This document shows positions 7,046-14,787 of a stretch of 15,346 bases of DNA, in pieces. Position numbers and translations under genes: made by a program. Position 1 is the first letter of the stretch; each line of letters starts with the position of its first letter. The notes beneath the pieces were generated by a model. That model made no database searches. It was not told the origin of the DNA and saw only the letters and a program-made list of their open reading frames with translations. Source of the DNA: Woeseiaceae bacterium (lineage in GTDB: Bacteria; Pseudomonadota; Gammaproteobacteria; Steroidobacterales; Woeseiaceae); contig JALHUQ010000166.1 in assembly GCA_022866645.1 (NCBI GenBank), positions 1 to 15,346 on the forward strand, written 5' to 3'.

Positions 7046-9421
7046 CTACCGAATATCTTGAGAGTTCTCGCCGATCAGGCCTTCGAATCGTACGTCGCCA
7101 TGCAGGTCGCCCAGCAGTGGATCCGCGGCGAGCATGGCGACCGGGTAACCCATGTCGACCGCCAATCGCAGAGCATCGATCGCCGCCGCTGCTTCACCGC
7201 GGTCATGCTTCAAAAGGCCGTCGTAATAGCGGGCATAAGGATCGCTCGGCACAATGCCCAATGCCCTTTCGATGAGGTTCCTGGCTTCCTCGGCATGACC
7301 GGTCGCGGCTATAGCCCATGCCTGAGCGTACAGAGTTTCCGGGTCATTCGGGTTCGTTTCCAGAAGCTCAGCGCCTATATCGAATGCCTTTTGGTAGGCA
7401 GCAGCCGCCTGATTCGGCTGTGATGAAAAACGCAATGCATCACCGAGATTAAGCCACCCGAATTGATCCTCGGGCATTTCCTCGGCAGCCTGTCGATGAA
7501 TCTCTACCGATCTGTCGTAGTCCCCGAGGTAGTAATAAATGATTCCCAGGTTTGACAGGTGAATTGCAGTTCTTTCAATTTTCAGAGAGTTTCGAAATGC
7601 GTCGAGCGCAGCGTTGAAATCACCCAACATCAGTAGCGCGCTTCCAAGGTTACCGTGGTCCTGCCAATTATCCGGGTCGAGAAATACGACCTGTCGATAC
7701 GCGTGTGCTGCATCAGCGTAACGACCATGGCCGAAATACAGTGCGCCCAATGAGTCCACGCTGCGCCAGTTGCCGGGCTGCAAGTCAATCGCCCTTTGGA
7801 GCATGCGTTCTGCTTCTTCGAACTGTTGGTCTCGCTCGAGAATGAGGGCCACGCCTTGCATCGCCAATACGTCGTTCGGGTTTATTGCCAGCGCACGACG
7901 ATAGGCGCTCGCTGCTTCCGCCGCTTTGCCAGTAGTCCAGAGCAACTTGCCCAATGACGTATAAACAACATCCAGATTGGGATTAGCGTTGAGGGCCGCG
8001 CTGCAGGCAGACTCAGCCAGCTCGATATTGGCGCTGTCGTTGGTCAGTTGATAACGCGTCACGTACGCCCGGCAGATACCCGCATGGGCTGCCGAGTAGT
8101 TTCGGTCGATGGTGAGCGCCTTTTGAAAAAACCCGATGGCCTGATCGATCGCTGCTTCGTTGTAGGGCTGATCCAATACAGACTTGCCGCGGCGGTACAG
8201 CGCATACGCATCGAGAACTGGATCAATTTCACTGACAGCGAGTTCACTACCGGCGCCCTCGGGGAGCGCGACTCGAATGTTGGCGATGACAAGGCTCGTA
8301 ATCTCGCGTTGGACTGGCATAAAGTCACGGAGATTTCTGTCGAAGCTGCGAGAAAAAACATGAAAGCCCGTGGCGGATTCGATGAGCTGAACGACGACCC
8401 GGAGATCATCGTCAATCACCCTCACACTGCCTTCGAGAAAGTAGGCGACACGCAGTCGTTTGCGAACAATATTGGATGATGCATTCGAAGGTAATGACCA
8501 GGAATCGCCACGCGACGAGACGGAAAGCCCTGGAATTCGTGCAAGTCGATCAAGTACGTCCTCGCCCAGACCATCACTGAACACCTGTGCGGTTTCATCA
8601 TTGTTAATGTTTAGAAATTTCAACACTGCAACGGAGTTTGGATTGACGGGTATCAAATCCTCTGCATCGACTGTGACATTTTCGGCAGTGGTCGGCACCG
8701 TGAATCCGACCAGAACCTGATAGCCGGTGGCACCGATTGCTGCGATAACGCAGCCGACGAGAATCGCAAGGTAGTTCCGTTCGAGGCCGGAAAGTATTTT
8801 GCCTTGTTGCCTGCCTCGGTCGAGCAGCCAGCGTCCGCCACTTTGCTCGAGCAGCCAGGCAAGAATCAGGACCACGGGCATGCCGCCGATGGTTGCATAG
8901 ATTACGAACGGCGGAGCCCAGGCTGGCAATCCGACTATCGGTGCCACGGCATCGACCACCTGGATCAACAGCCAGCCGAAGATGAGATAAGTGAGGCCAG
9001 CCTGAATCACACCGCGTCGCATCAACGCACTGACGAAACCGTCGTCAGCATTCATGTCCGGCGCATTATCCGACGGCGTGGATTCGGGACCATCTACTGG
9101 ACGCGGCGCTACCAGCAGGCGGTAGCCACGCTTCGGCACTGTCTGAATAAGCCTAGGGTCATGCGCATGGTCGTTGAGACCATTTCGCAATTCGCCGATC
9201 GCGTGACTGAGAGCCTCTTGGCTTCCATGGCCCTGTCCCCAGACGGCGTGCAGCAGTACGTCACGTTCGATCAGCGCGAAAGGCCGTTCCGCGAGATACA
9301 GAAGGAGCTCAATTGCTTTCGGCTGCAGGTGCGCAGTGCCATTCGGGCCGGACACCGTTCCGCTGGTTGGCTCGATCAGCAGGTCCCGCAAATAAAACCC
9401 TTTCAACAAGCTGTGTTTCAT
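7046..9421 (-). CDS. CadC-like membrane-bound transcriptional regulator with TolB-like domain and TPRs, 791 aa
   Basis: Domains read in order. Residues 1-105 form an OmpR/PhoB-type winged-helix DNA-binding domain (LQPKAIELLLYLAE, then the wing VPKRGYRLLV at about 95-104). Three hydrophobic segments follow at about 138-163, 171-191 and 217-240. A TolB-N/FlgO-like domain starts near 263 (SVAVLKFLNI, later FLEGSVRVI). From about 400 to the end there are eight or more tetratricopeptide repeats, for example AASAYRRALAINPNDVLAM. This layout is known from CadC-type sensors that bind DNA while embedded in the inner membrane. Here the TPRs would face the periplasm or cytoplasm depending on topology. 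The ATG at 9421 was chosen because the wHTH begins directly after it. An upstream ATG at 9538 adds 39 residues unlike the family. The ligand and targets are unknown. Confidence 0.85.
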   Translation of the reverse strand: MKHSLLKGFYLRDLLIEPTSGTVSGPNGTAHLQPKAIELLLYLAERPFALIERDVLLHAVWGQGHGSQEALSHAIGELRNGLNDHAHDPRLIQTVPKRGYRLLVAPRPVDGPESTPSDNAPDMNADDGFVSALMRRGVIQAGLTYLIFGWLLIQVVDAVAPIVGLPAWAPPFVIYATIGGMPVVLILAWLLEQSGGRWLLDRGRQQGKILSGLERNYLAILVGCVIAAIGATGYQVLVGFTVPTTAENVTVDAEDLIPVNPNSVAVLKFLNINNDETAQVFSDGLGEDVLDRLARIPGLSVSSRGDSWSLPSNASSNIVRKRLRVAYFLEGSVRVIDDDLRVVVQLIESATGFHVFSRSFDRNLRDFMPVQREITSLVIANIRVALPEGAGSELAVSEIDPVLDAYALYRRGKSVLDQPYNEAAIDQAIGFFQKALTIDRNYSAAHAGICRAYVTRYQLTNDSANIELAESACSAALNANPNLDVVYTSLGKLLWTTGKAAEAASAYRRALAINPNDVLAMQGVALILERDQQFEEAERMLQRAIDLQPGNWRSVDSLGALYFGHGRYADAAHAYRQVVFLDPDNWQDHGNLGSALLMLGDFNAALDAFRNSLKIERTAIHLSNLGIIYYYLGDYDRSVEIHRQAAEEMPEDQFGWLNLGDALRFSSQPNQAAAAYQKAFDIGAELLETNPNDPETLYAQAWAIAATGHAEEARNLIERALGIVPSDPYARYYDGLLKHDRGEAAAAIDALRLAVDMGYPVAMLAADPLLGDLHGDVRFEGLIGENSQDIR

Positions 9422-9581
9422 GCGGACATCCGGGCGGAACCGAGATCGTAAGCATATCATCGGGAAACGCCATGGAGTCCGATTTGCGGGCTGAACGCCC
9501 AGGTAAAGAAAAGCGCAAGCGGCAGGTTCAACGCCCATTCGGGGGCGCCGAAATTCTCAAATACAAATTCGGCAATCTGTG

Positions 9582-9609
9582 CCGGGACCCAGCAAGCTGA
9601 GTGTCCCGG
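9582..9609 (-). terminator. Hairpin just downstream of the histone-tail/NmrA gene
   Basis: A 7-bp perfect stem (CCGGGAC/GTCCCGG) encloses a second CAGC-TT-GCTG stem. It begins 15 bases after the stop at 9625. No run of T follows, so it may be a weak or Rho-assisted terminator, or an mRNA 3'-end stabiliser. Confidence 0.4.
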
Positions 9610-9624
9610 AACGGCGCTACTCGC

Positions 9625-11016
9625 CTACAGCGGCATCCGGGCCTTGTTTTTCTCCAGCCACGTCGCAAAAGACTGCAGCGACGCATTGAGTGCCCGGCTT
9701 CGGGCGACATCGCGTGCACCGCAATAATAGCCATTGAAGTCGCGTTTAAACTGGAACATGTTGCCGAGGTCGTCTGCGCCGGGAAAACCAAGGCCGCGAT
9801 AGTCGTCGGCTGAAACTTCGTTGTAGCGCACGGGCACGCCCAACGCCTTACTTAACGCGGCCGCCATGTCCGCGCCGGTGAGGTGTTCGCCGGCGATGCC
9901 GACAGTTCTGTTGATATATCTTGTGCCCGCCTTGAAAATACCGAACGCACAGCGGCCGATATCATCTCTGGCGATGCCCGGGAGTCTCCGGTCGCCCATT
10001 GGCAGTGTGATCGCGTAAACATTGTCCGGGCCCTTCTGCGGTCCCATGCCAAAGTGAATCAGGTTGTCCCAGTAGAATGACGTGAGCAGCATCGTTGTCG
10101 GCACGCCGAGATCCCTGAATACCTGGTTCGCCTCTGCCTTGGCATCAAAATGCGGCACTTTGTACTTGCCCATTAGTGTCGGCATGCGCGTGTCCTCCAG
10201 CGGCACCCATTTTCGCGTGTCTTCAAACGTGGACCAGATGACGTGTTGGAGCTTCGCTGCCTTGGCCGCTTCCGCCAGATTGACCGCTTGTTGGGTCTCT
10301 TTTCCGGGTGAGAAATGTTCCCAGTAATTGGTCACGCAATAGGCCCCGAAAGCACCCTTGAATGCGCGCTTAAGGCTGGCCAGATCGTCGAGATCTGCTT
10401 TCACGACTTCTGCACCCAGACGCGCGAGCTCACGGGCACTGTCCGTTTCTGCATTGCGGGTGACTGCGCGTACGGCAAAGGTCCGCGCCGGATCTGCCAG
10501 GAGCGCGCGCACGAGACTGCCGCCCTGAGCGCCCGTGGCACCGGTGACGACGATGATGGGTTTCGCCGTAGCGGACGATTTGCGGGTACTGGTCGTAGCC
10601 GGTTTTTTCTTAGCGGCGGGCTTTTTCTTAGCGGTCTTGGTCGCTTTCTTTTTTGCGGCGGGCTTTTTTGTCGCGGCTTTGGTCGCTTTCTTCTTGGCAG
10701 CTGGCTTCTTCTTTACGTTTTTGGCCGTTTTCTTTTTCCCGGCAGTTTTCTTTGCCGCGGCCTTCGTCGCCTTTTTCTTGCCGGCCTTGGCCGGCTTCTT
10801 CTTGGCAGCTGGCTTCTTCTTTACGTTTTTGGCCACTTTCTTTTTCCCAGCGACGCGTTTCTTCGTCGCCGTGCCGGCCTTTTTGCGGACGATCGCCTTC
10901 TTACTCTTCGCCGGAGCTTTCTTCTTTCCTGTAGCGACTTTCTTCTTCACAGCAGCAGCCTTTTTCCGCGCGACAGCGGTCTTCGTCTTGCGAGTGGTGC
11001 GTTTTTTCGTGGCCAT
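9625..11016 (-). CDS. NmrA/HSCARG-like NAD(P)-binding protein with histone H1-like N-terminal tail, 463 aa
   Basis: Two different parts are joined in one frame. Residues 1-152 are almost only Lys, Ala, Pro, Thr and Arg in KKPAAKKKATK-type repeats, resembling histone H1, AlgP and bacterial H1-like proteins that coat DNA. Residues 153-463 form a complete NmrA-like Rossmann protein. It has GATGAQGG (159-166) for dinucleotide binding and NYWEHFSPGKE, typical of HSCARG/NMRAL1 redox sensors. Members of that group bind NADP(H) but often lack dehydrogenase activity. The ATG at 11016 has GGGAG seven bases upstream and directly begins the tail (MATKKRTTRK), so the tail is translated. A promoter-like sequence precedes it by about 80 bases. 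The tail should hold the Rossmann domain on DNA or another polyanion. Whether it makes a redox-responsive nucleoid protein is inference. Confidence 0.85.
   Translation of the reverse strand: MATKKRTTRKTKTAVARKKAAAVKKKVATGKKKAPAKSKKAIVRKKAGTATKKRVAGKKKVAKNVKKKPAAKKKPAKAGKKKATKAAAKKTAGKKKTAKNVKKKPAAKKKATKAATKKPAAKKKATKTAKKKPAAKKKPATTSTRKSSATAKPIIVVTGATGAQGGSLVRALLADPARTFAVRAVTRNAETDSARELARLGAEVVKADLDDLASLKRAFKGAFGAYCVTNYWEHFSPGKETQQAVNLAEAAKAAKLQHVIWSTFEDTRKWVPLEDTRMPTLMGKYKVPHFDAKAEANQVFRDLGVPTTMLLTSFYWDNLIHFGMGPQKGPDNVYAITLPMGDRRLPGIARDDIGRCAFGIFKAGTRYINRTVGIAGEHLTGADMAAALSKALGVPVRYNEVSADDYRGLGFPGADDLGNMFQFKRDFNGYYCGARDVARSRALNASLQSFATWLEKNKARMPL
10688..10834 (-). repeat. Internal direct repeat in the lysine-rich tail
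   Basis: An identical 39-base stretch occurs at 10688-10726 and 10796-10834, exactly 108 bases (36 codons) apart. It encodes AKNVKKKPAAKKK. The exact DNA identity suggests a recent in-frame duplication and makes the tail prone to length variation. Confidence 0.85.
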
Positions 11017-11383
11017 GAGATGCTCCCGATCGAATAGGTAAATGTACAAAAGAAGAAAATTCCGTGAACGCGCCTGACGCCCAACGGCCTGTGAGATTTA
11101 TACGCCTTCCCTTGGGGCGGAAGCAACATACAGACGATTAAGGTGGCTTAGCGCGTTATGCATACGCCCGCCAGTATTGACCACTTTCCGCTCGCGAAAG
11201 TGGCAGCCGAAACAGCAATTTCACTGAATCCTGATATGTCGTTGGTGCTGGCGGCATTTGGCGAGGGCGTATCTGAACAAAGGTGACCGGGTAACGGCGC
11301 ATAGACTTCACGACGAATCGCTGGAGAATGGGTTTTACGCCTACAGTTCAGCGTTCGTAACGGCAACTACTCCGCTACTTCAC
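11017..11383. other. Intergenic region of 367 bases between the FAD oxidase and histone-tail genes
   Basis: No convincing gene is present. It holds the promoter described separately and a perfect 8-bp inverted repeat, CCACTTTC/GAAAGTGG (11181-11188 and 11196-11203, 7-base loop), without a T-run. A 42-codon plus-strand ORF (11158-11286) contains ETAISLNPDMSLVLAAFG, which looks like part of a TPR helix pair and might be a gene remnant. It has no good ribosome binding site. The rest shows nothing I can assign. Confidence 0.5.
11097..11126 (-). promoter_or_regulatory. Putative sigma70 promoter of the histone-tail/NmrA gene
   Basis: On the minus strand TTGCTT (11126-11121) and TATAAA (11102-11097) are separated by 18 bases. 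The spacer contains a small inverted repeat, CTTCC/GGAAG. Transcription would start near 11090, leaving a leader of about 75 bases before the ATG at 11016. Confidence 0.5.
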
Positions 11384-12871
11384 TCACGGCGCGATATTTT
11401 GATTGCCGCTAAAGAAATTCGTCGGGTCGTATTTCCTCTTTACGTCAGTCAGTCGCTTAAAGTTGGCTTCATACGCCGCCTCGATATTTCCTGCGCCTTC
11501 ATCACTTGCCATGTAATTGACATACGCTCCGCCTGTCGAAAACGCTTTCAGTTCGTCACTGAAAGTTCTAACCCAGGCAACGATGCGATTATCGTCAACG
11601 GCGTCAACCCAGGTACCGAAAACAGACGTGTTGTATTGTGCGGCGCGATTCGAAAATGCCGTATCGTGAGCGCCGACCCGGCCGACGGCGCCGCCCAGAT
11701 GTTCAATTAGTATCATCGATTCGGGCGATGGCAGTTCGTCGGACCGCGCGACGATCGCATCAATCGCCGCGTCGCTTAACTCCGTCATAAAGTTTGAACG
11801 CCAGTAATTTCTGAGCCCGGGAGGGGAGCCTGCGTCAAACAGAGATTGCTGTGCCTTATACGATGTCGGTCCGATGAAATCGAGAGCAGGCGGTCCAAAC
11901 TCCTTAATCGGTTTTACCAAACGTTCGCCATCACTGGCCGGTCCTTTGTGGCAAACGATAATGACGCCGGCATTCTGCCCTTCAACCGGCGTTCCCGGTG
12001 GGCCGACTATTACGCCCGCCATCGTAGTGACCGAGTCCGGCGCCTTCGACGTGTAGTCGCGGTAGAAATGGAACATCTCCTTCAACATGCTTTCGGGATA
12101 CATCGCCATTCCGCCAACGATCGGTTCGAGGTCGTGCAGTTTGAATTCAAATGAGGTGACGACTCCGAAATTGCCGCCGCCGCCTCGTATCGCCCAATAG
12201 AGATCGCTGTTTTCCTTTTCGTTGACGACGAGCAAGCGTCCATCCGCTGTGACAACATCAGCCGCCATGACATTGTCGCAACTTAAGCCATGCTTGCGCA
12301 TGATCCAACCAAGGCCGCCGCCCAGTGTCAGGCCGCCGACGCCGGTCGTCGAAACCGTGCCGCCGTTTGTGACCAGATTGAATGCCAATGTCTCTCTGTC
12401 GAGTGCGGCCCATATCGCGCCACCCTGGACACGTGCTCGTTTTTTGGCCGGGTCTACCCAAATCCCATGCATGCCTGCAAGGTCGATGGTGATGGCGCCG
12501 TCTTTCAGGGCTTTGCCGGCAACATTGTGTCCGCCGCCGCGAACCGACACCGGGATATTGTTGTCGCGCGCATATTTCACAACATCCATAACGTCCGCCG
12601 CTCCGGTACAACGGGCGATAGCTGCAGGATGTTTGTCGATCATGCCGTTCCACACTTTGCGCGACTCATCGTAGGCATCGTGCCCCGGCAGGATCAGCTC
12701 GCCGCGAAGGAGGCCAGCGAGATCGTCAAACCCGGAGGCAGCCGCAGCGCTCAAGCCACCTGCCGTCTGTGCAAAAGATATCTTTGGCGACCCCAGCAGG
12801 GCGAACCCGCCAACGGCTGCAGATCCCACCAGTAAATCTCTGCGCGAAATACTGCCACTAGTCTTTTTCAT
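11384..12871 (-). CDS. Tat-exported FAD-linked oxidase, berberine-bridge-enzyme type, 495 aa
   Basis: This secreted or periplasmic flavoprotein oxidase belongs to the BBE-like (PCMH/VAO) family. It starts with a Tat signal, SISRRDLLVGSAAVGGFALL (R10, R11), and a cleavage-like SFAQTA. The FAD domain has SVRGGGHNVAGKA (His115) and GLSCDNV (Cys198). These are the two residues that bind FAD covalently at C8a and C6 in bicovalent members. IRGGGGNFGVVTSFEF is the family's usual continuation. The C-terminal BBE domain ends in KYDPTNFFSGNQNI. Substrates in this family are typically sugars, oligosaccharides or alkaloids, and oxidation gives hydrogen peroxide. The specific substrate is not visible. The start is firm, with GAGGAG seven bases before the ATG. 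It begins 30 bases after the pseudokinase gene, so the two are probably cotranscribed. Confidence 0.9.
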   Translation of the reverse strand: MKKTSGSISRRDLLVGSAAVGGFALLGSPKISFAQTAGGLSAAAASGFDDLAGLLRGELILPGHDAYDESRKVWNGMIDKHPAAIARCTGAADVMDVVKYARDNNIPVSVRGGGHNVAGKALKDGAITIDLAGMHGIWVDPAKKRARVQGGAIWAALDRETLAFNLVTNGGTVSTTGVGGLTLGGGLGWIMRKHGLSCDNVMAADVVTADGRLLVVNEKENSDLYWAIRGGGGNFGVVTSFEFKLHDLEPIVGGMAMYPESMLKEMFHFYRDYTSKAPDSVTTMAGVIVGPPGTPVEGQNAGVIIVCHKGPASDGERLVKPIKEFGPPALDFIGPTSYKAQQSLFDAGSPPGLRNYWRSNFMTELSDAAIDAIVARSDELPSPESMILIEHLGGAVGRVGAHDTAFSNRAAQYNTSVFGTWVDAVDDNRIVAWVRTFSDELKAFSTGGAYVNYMASDEGAGNIEAAYEANFKRLTDVKRKYDPTNFFSGNQNIAP

Positions 12872-12901
12872 TATTATTCTCCTCAGTGGGCTTAATTTTG
12901 A

Positions 12902-14584
12902 TTAGTCGTCGTCTCTGATATCGACGCGAACACGTAAGACTGGCTCGAGGCGTCCCGATTTCGAATTGTGCTGGCCCAGGAAGACATAAAATGTTTCTTG
13001 TGATTCGGGCAAGCTGTCATTGATCAGTGGGATGCGCAGCGTCTCGAACACTTCGCCCGAGGTGAACCCCTCGACTGGACGCTCTATGGGGATATAGTCC
13101 CTGTCCGCAATGGCGTTCTGATCACTTGTCCACCAGAAGACACGCTCTGCCGGGTTTCCAGGGCGTCTGACGGTGATGCGTGCGGCAACATCGCGTTCCG
13201 ATAGGATGATGTAGGACTGGACCGGAATGAGTTGGGACGTCGATTGCGGCGCATCGGCAAGGACTGCCTCACTCGCGGGCGCATCGACTTCAGCATCGAC
13301 TTCAACATCGTCATCTAATCGCGATGCGTTGGCCGCTGAATCCACTAGCGGCTCATCGGCCGGCAACGTTGCAGCCGCAACGGTCGTGCCAGTCGTTTCC
13401 ACGTCAGCAGCGTCCTCGGCAATGGGTGGTGCCGGGGCAAGATCAACCACACTGATCGGCAAACTGACGTTGTCGCTCGTGGCAATTCTGCCGGCCAGGT
13501 ATGAATCGACGTAGTTGGTCAGCGTGACTATGTCATTTTGCGGCTGGCCATAGCCGAGCCAAGTGCTAAGTCCGACAAGGGTCACGACCAGGATCGGCGA
13601 CGGCAAGCGCTTGGCGCCTTTATGCGTCGCCTTATATTTCTCGCGCGCGCTGTACGGCTCTGCTATCGGCCCGATCGGCGGGTCGACCTGCTTATCGGCA
13701 GCGAGTTGATTCGATGCGCGCACGCTGGGCGGCGGGTCCGCTGAACGTGCTGCTGGCTGTAACCGCTCCGTGCCGGTGATGCCGAATGCTTGCAGAAAAT
13801 TTGCCACCGTCGGCGTTCGCTGCTCGCGATCAAATGCAAGCGTGCGACGCAGCGCGTTCCATTGTTTTTCCGGCAGGGTAGCGATGGGGGCGAGTTTGAT
13901 TCCCGCACGACGAGCGTCAGCCGGGGCGAGAAAATTGAAGGGATGCCGGCCGGTCAACATCTCGTAGGTCAGGCAGCCCAGTCCATAGACATCGTCCACG
14001 GTGTCGCAATGACTGAATGGAACTTTCGAATCGACGCCGCGGAGTGCTGGCGAGGCGGAGTCCAGCGGCACCACGTCGAGCAGCCGGATATCAAGGTCTG
14101 CAGTAATAAAGACGTTCTCGGCTGTCAACTGGCCGTGCACGATGGACTTGGCATGCAAAAACTGGAGTGCGTCGCCAACGGCGCGAATGACAGGACTCGC
14201 CTCATACCATGACAGCGTCGTAACGTCGTTCAGTACAAATCTGAGAGACGCACCGTCGAGATAGTCCATGGCGAGATAGCCGTGTCTCCCGTCATGCTCG
14301 ACCTCGAAATACGAGACAATATTCGGGTGAGCGGCGGCTCGAATTTCGGCATAGCCCGATTTGAGCTTGCTAAAAAGTGGACGGTTCTGAGCGATCTTAC
14401 CGGGGAGCAACTGGATCGCCACGCGCCGACCGGTGTCGACGTCGCGATGCTGTTCATCGTCAGCCGCGTAAATATCACCGATCCGGCCGCGCCCGATTCG
14501 CGCATTCAGTCGATAGCGGCCGGCGACCAGTCGCCGATCCGTGCGATCAGTTTGTTGCTCGTGAGGTAGCTCTGCTGGTGTCAT
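12902..14584 (-). CDS. Membrane-anchored Ser/Thr pseudokinase with C-terminal Calx-beta-like domain, 560 aa
   Basis: Residues 22-270 have the shape of a bacterial PknB-type kinase, but the catalytic residues are gone. The glycine loop is intact (IGRGRIGDIYA, 30-40). The VAIK lysine is Gln58 (VAIQLL). The alphaC glutamate remains (E80). HRDLKPEN has become HGQLTAEN (150-157), losing the catalytic aspartate, and DFG has become DVV (170-172). DVYGLGCLTYEMLTG (199-212) is normal. A proline/charged linker leads to one membrane segment (about 329-346), then an acidic stretch near 425-440. A final domain of about 100 residues has ADRDYIPIE, GEVFETLRIPLINDS and ESQETFYVFL, as in Calx-beta domains. 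The ATG at 14584 fits, with GGAGG eleven bases upstream. An upstream ATG at 14677 lacks a ribosome site. A partner-sensing or scaffold role is inference. Confidence 0.85.
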   Translation of the reverse strand: MTPAELPHEQQTDRTDRRLVAGRYRLNARIGRGRIGDIYAADDEQHRDVDTGRRVAIQLLPGKIAQNRPLFSKLKSGYAEIRAAAHPNIVSYFEVEHDGRHGYLAMDYLDGASLRFVLNDVTTLSWYEASPVIRAVGDALQFLHAKSIVHGQLTAENVFITADLDIRLLDVVPLDSASPALRGVDSKVPFSHCDTVDDVYGLGCLTYEMLTGRHPFNFLAPADARRAGIKLAPIATLPEKQWNALRRTLAFDREQRTPTVANFLQAFGITGTERLQPAARSADPPPSVRASNQLAADKQVDPPIGPIAEPYSAREKYKATHKGAKRLPSPILVVTLVGLSTWLGYGQPQNDIVTLTNYVDSYLAGRIATSDNVSLPISVVDLAPAPPIAEDAADVETTGTTVAAATLPADEPLVDSAANASRLDDDVEVDAEVDAPASEAVLADAPQSTSQLIPVQSYIILSERDVAARITVRRPGNPAERVFWWTSDQNAIADRDYIPIERPVEGFTSGEVFETLRIPLINDSLPESQETFYVFLGQHNSKSGRLEPVLRVRVDIRDDD

Positions 14585-14756
14585 TATTGGGTCTGCCTCC
14601 GCGTACGTAGGGCGTAGCGTTCGACTCGAAGCGACCTCATGCACAATACGGGAATGAGACCGAATGATGCCAAGCATACTGTATTTTTTTCACACGGAGA
14701 CAGATTAAAGGGTCGAAAAGTCAATCCGTCAGTACCGTTTAGAAGTGCAATACAGC

Positions 14757-14780
14757 GCCGGGGCCCGATTGGGCCCCGGC
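14757..14780 (-). terminator. Perfect 10-bp hairpin after the partial secreted-protein gene
   Basis: GCCGGGGCCC and its exact complement flank a 4-base loop. It starts seven bases after the stop codon at 14788 and lies before the pseudokinase gene. No T-run follows on the minus strand, so termination strength is uncertain. The position at a gene end still makes a terminator or 3'-end structure the likeliest role. Confidence 0.6.
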
Positions 14781-14787
14781 ACACGCC

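Noticed and set aside
10535..11041. Plus-strand ORF rich in Phe, Ala and Leu that looks like a membrane protein
   Set aside because: It is the antisense of the lysine-rich tail (AAA/AAG codons read as TTT/CTT), so the hydrophobicity is an artefact.
14585..14677. Upstream in-frame ATG giving a 31-residue longer pseudokinase
   Set aside because: No ribosome binding site precedes it, it follows a T/A-rich promoter-like stretch, and the added residues do not resemble the family start.
14585..14756. TTGACT followed by A/T-rich sequence as promoter for the pseudokinase gene
   Set aside because: No -10 box lies at 16-18 bases from TTGACT. TACAGT and TATGCT are present further on but lack a matching -35 box.
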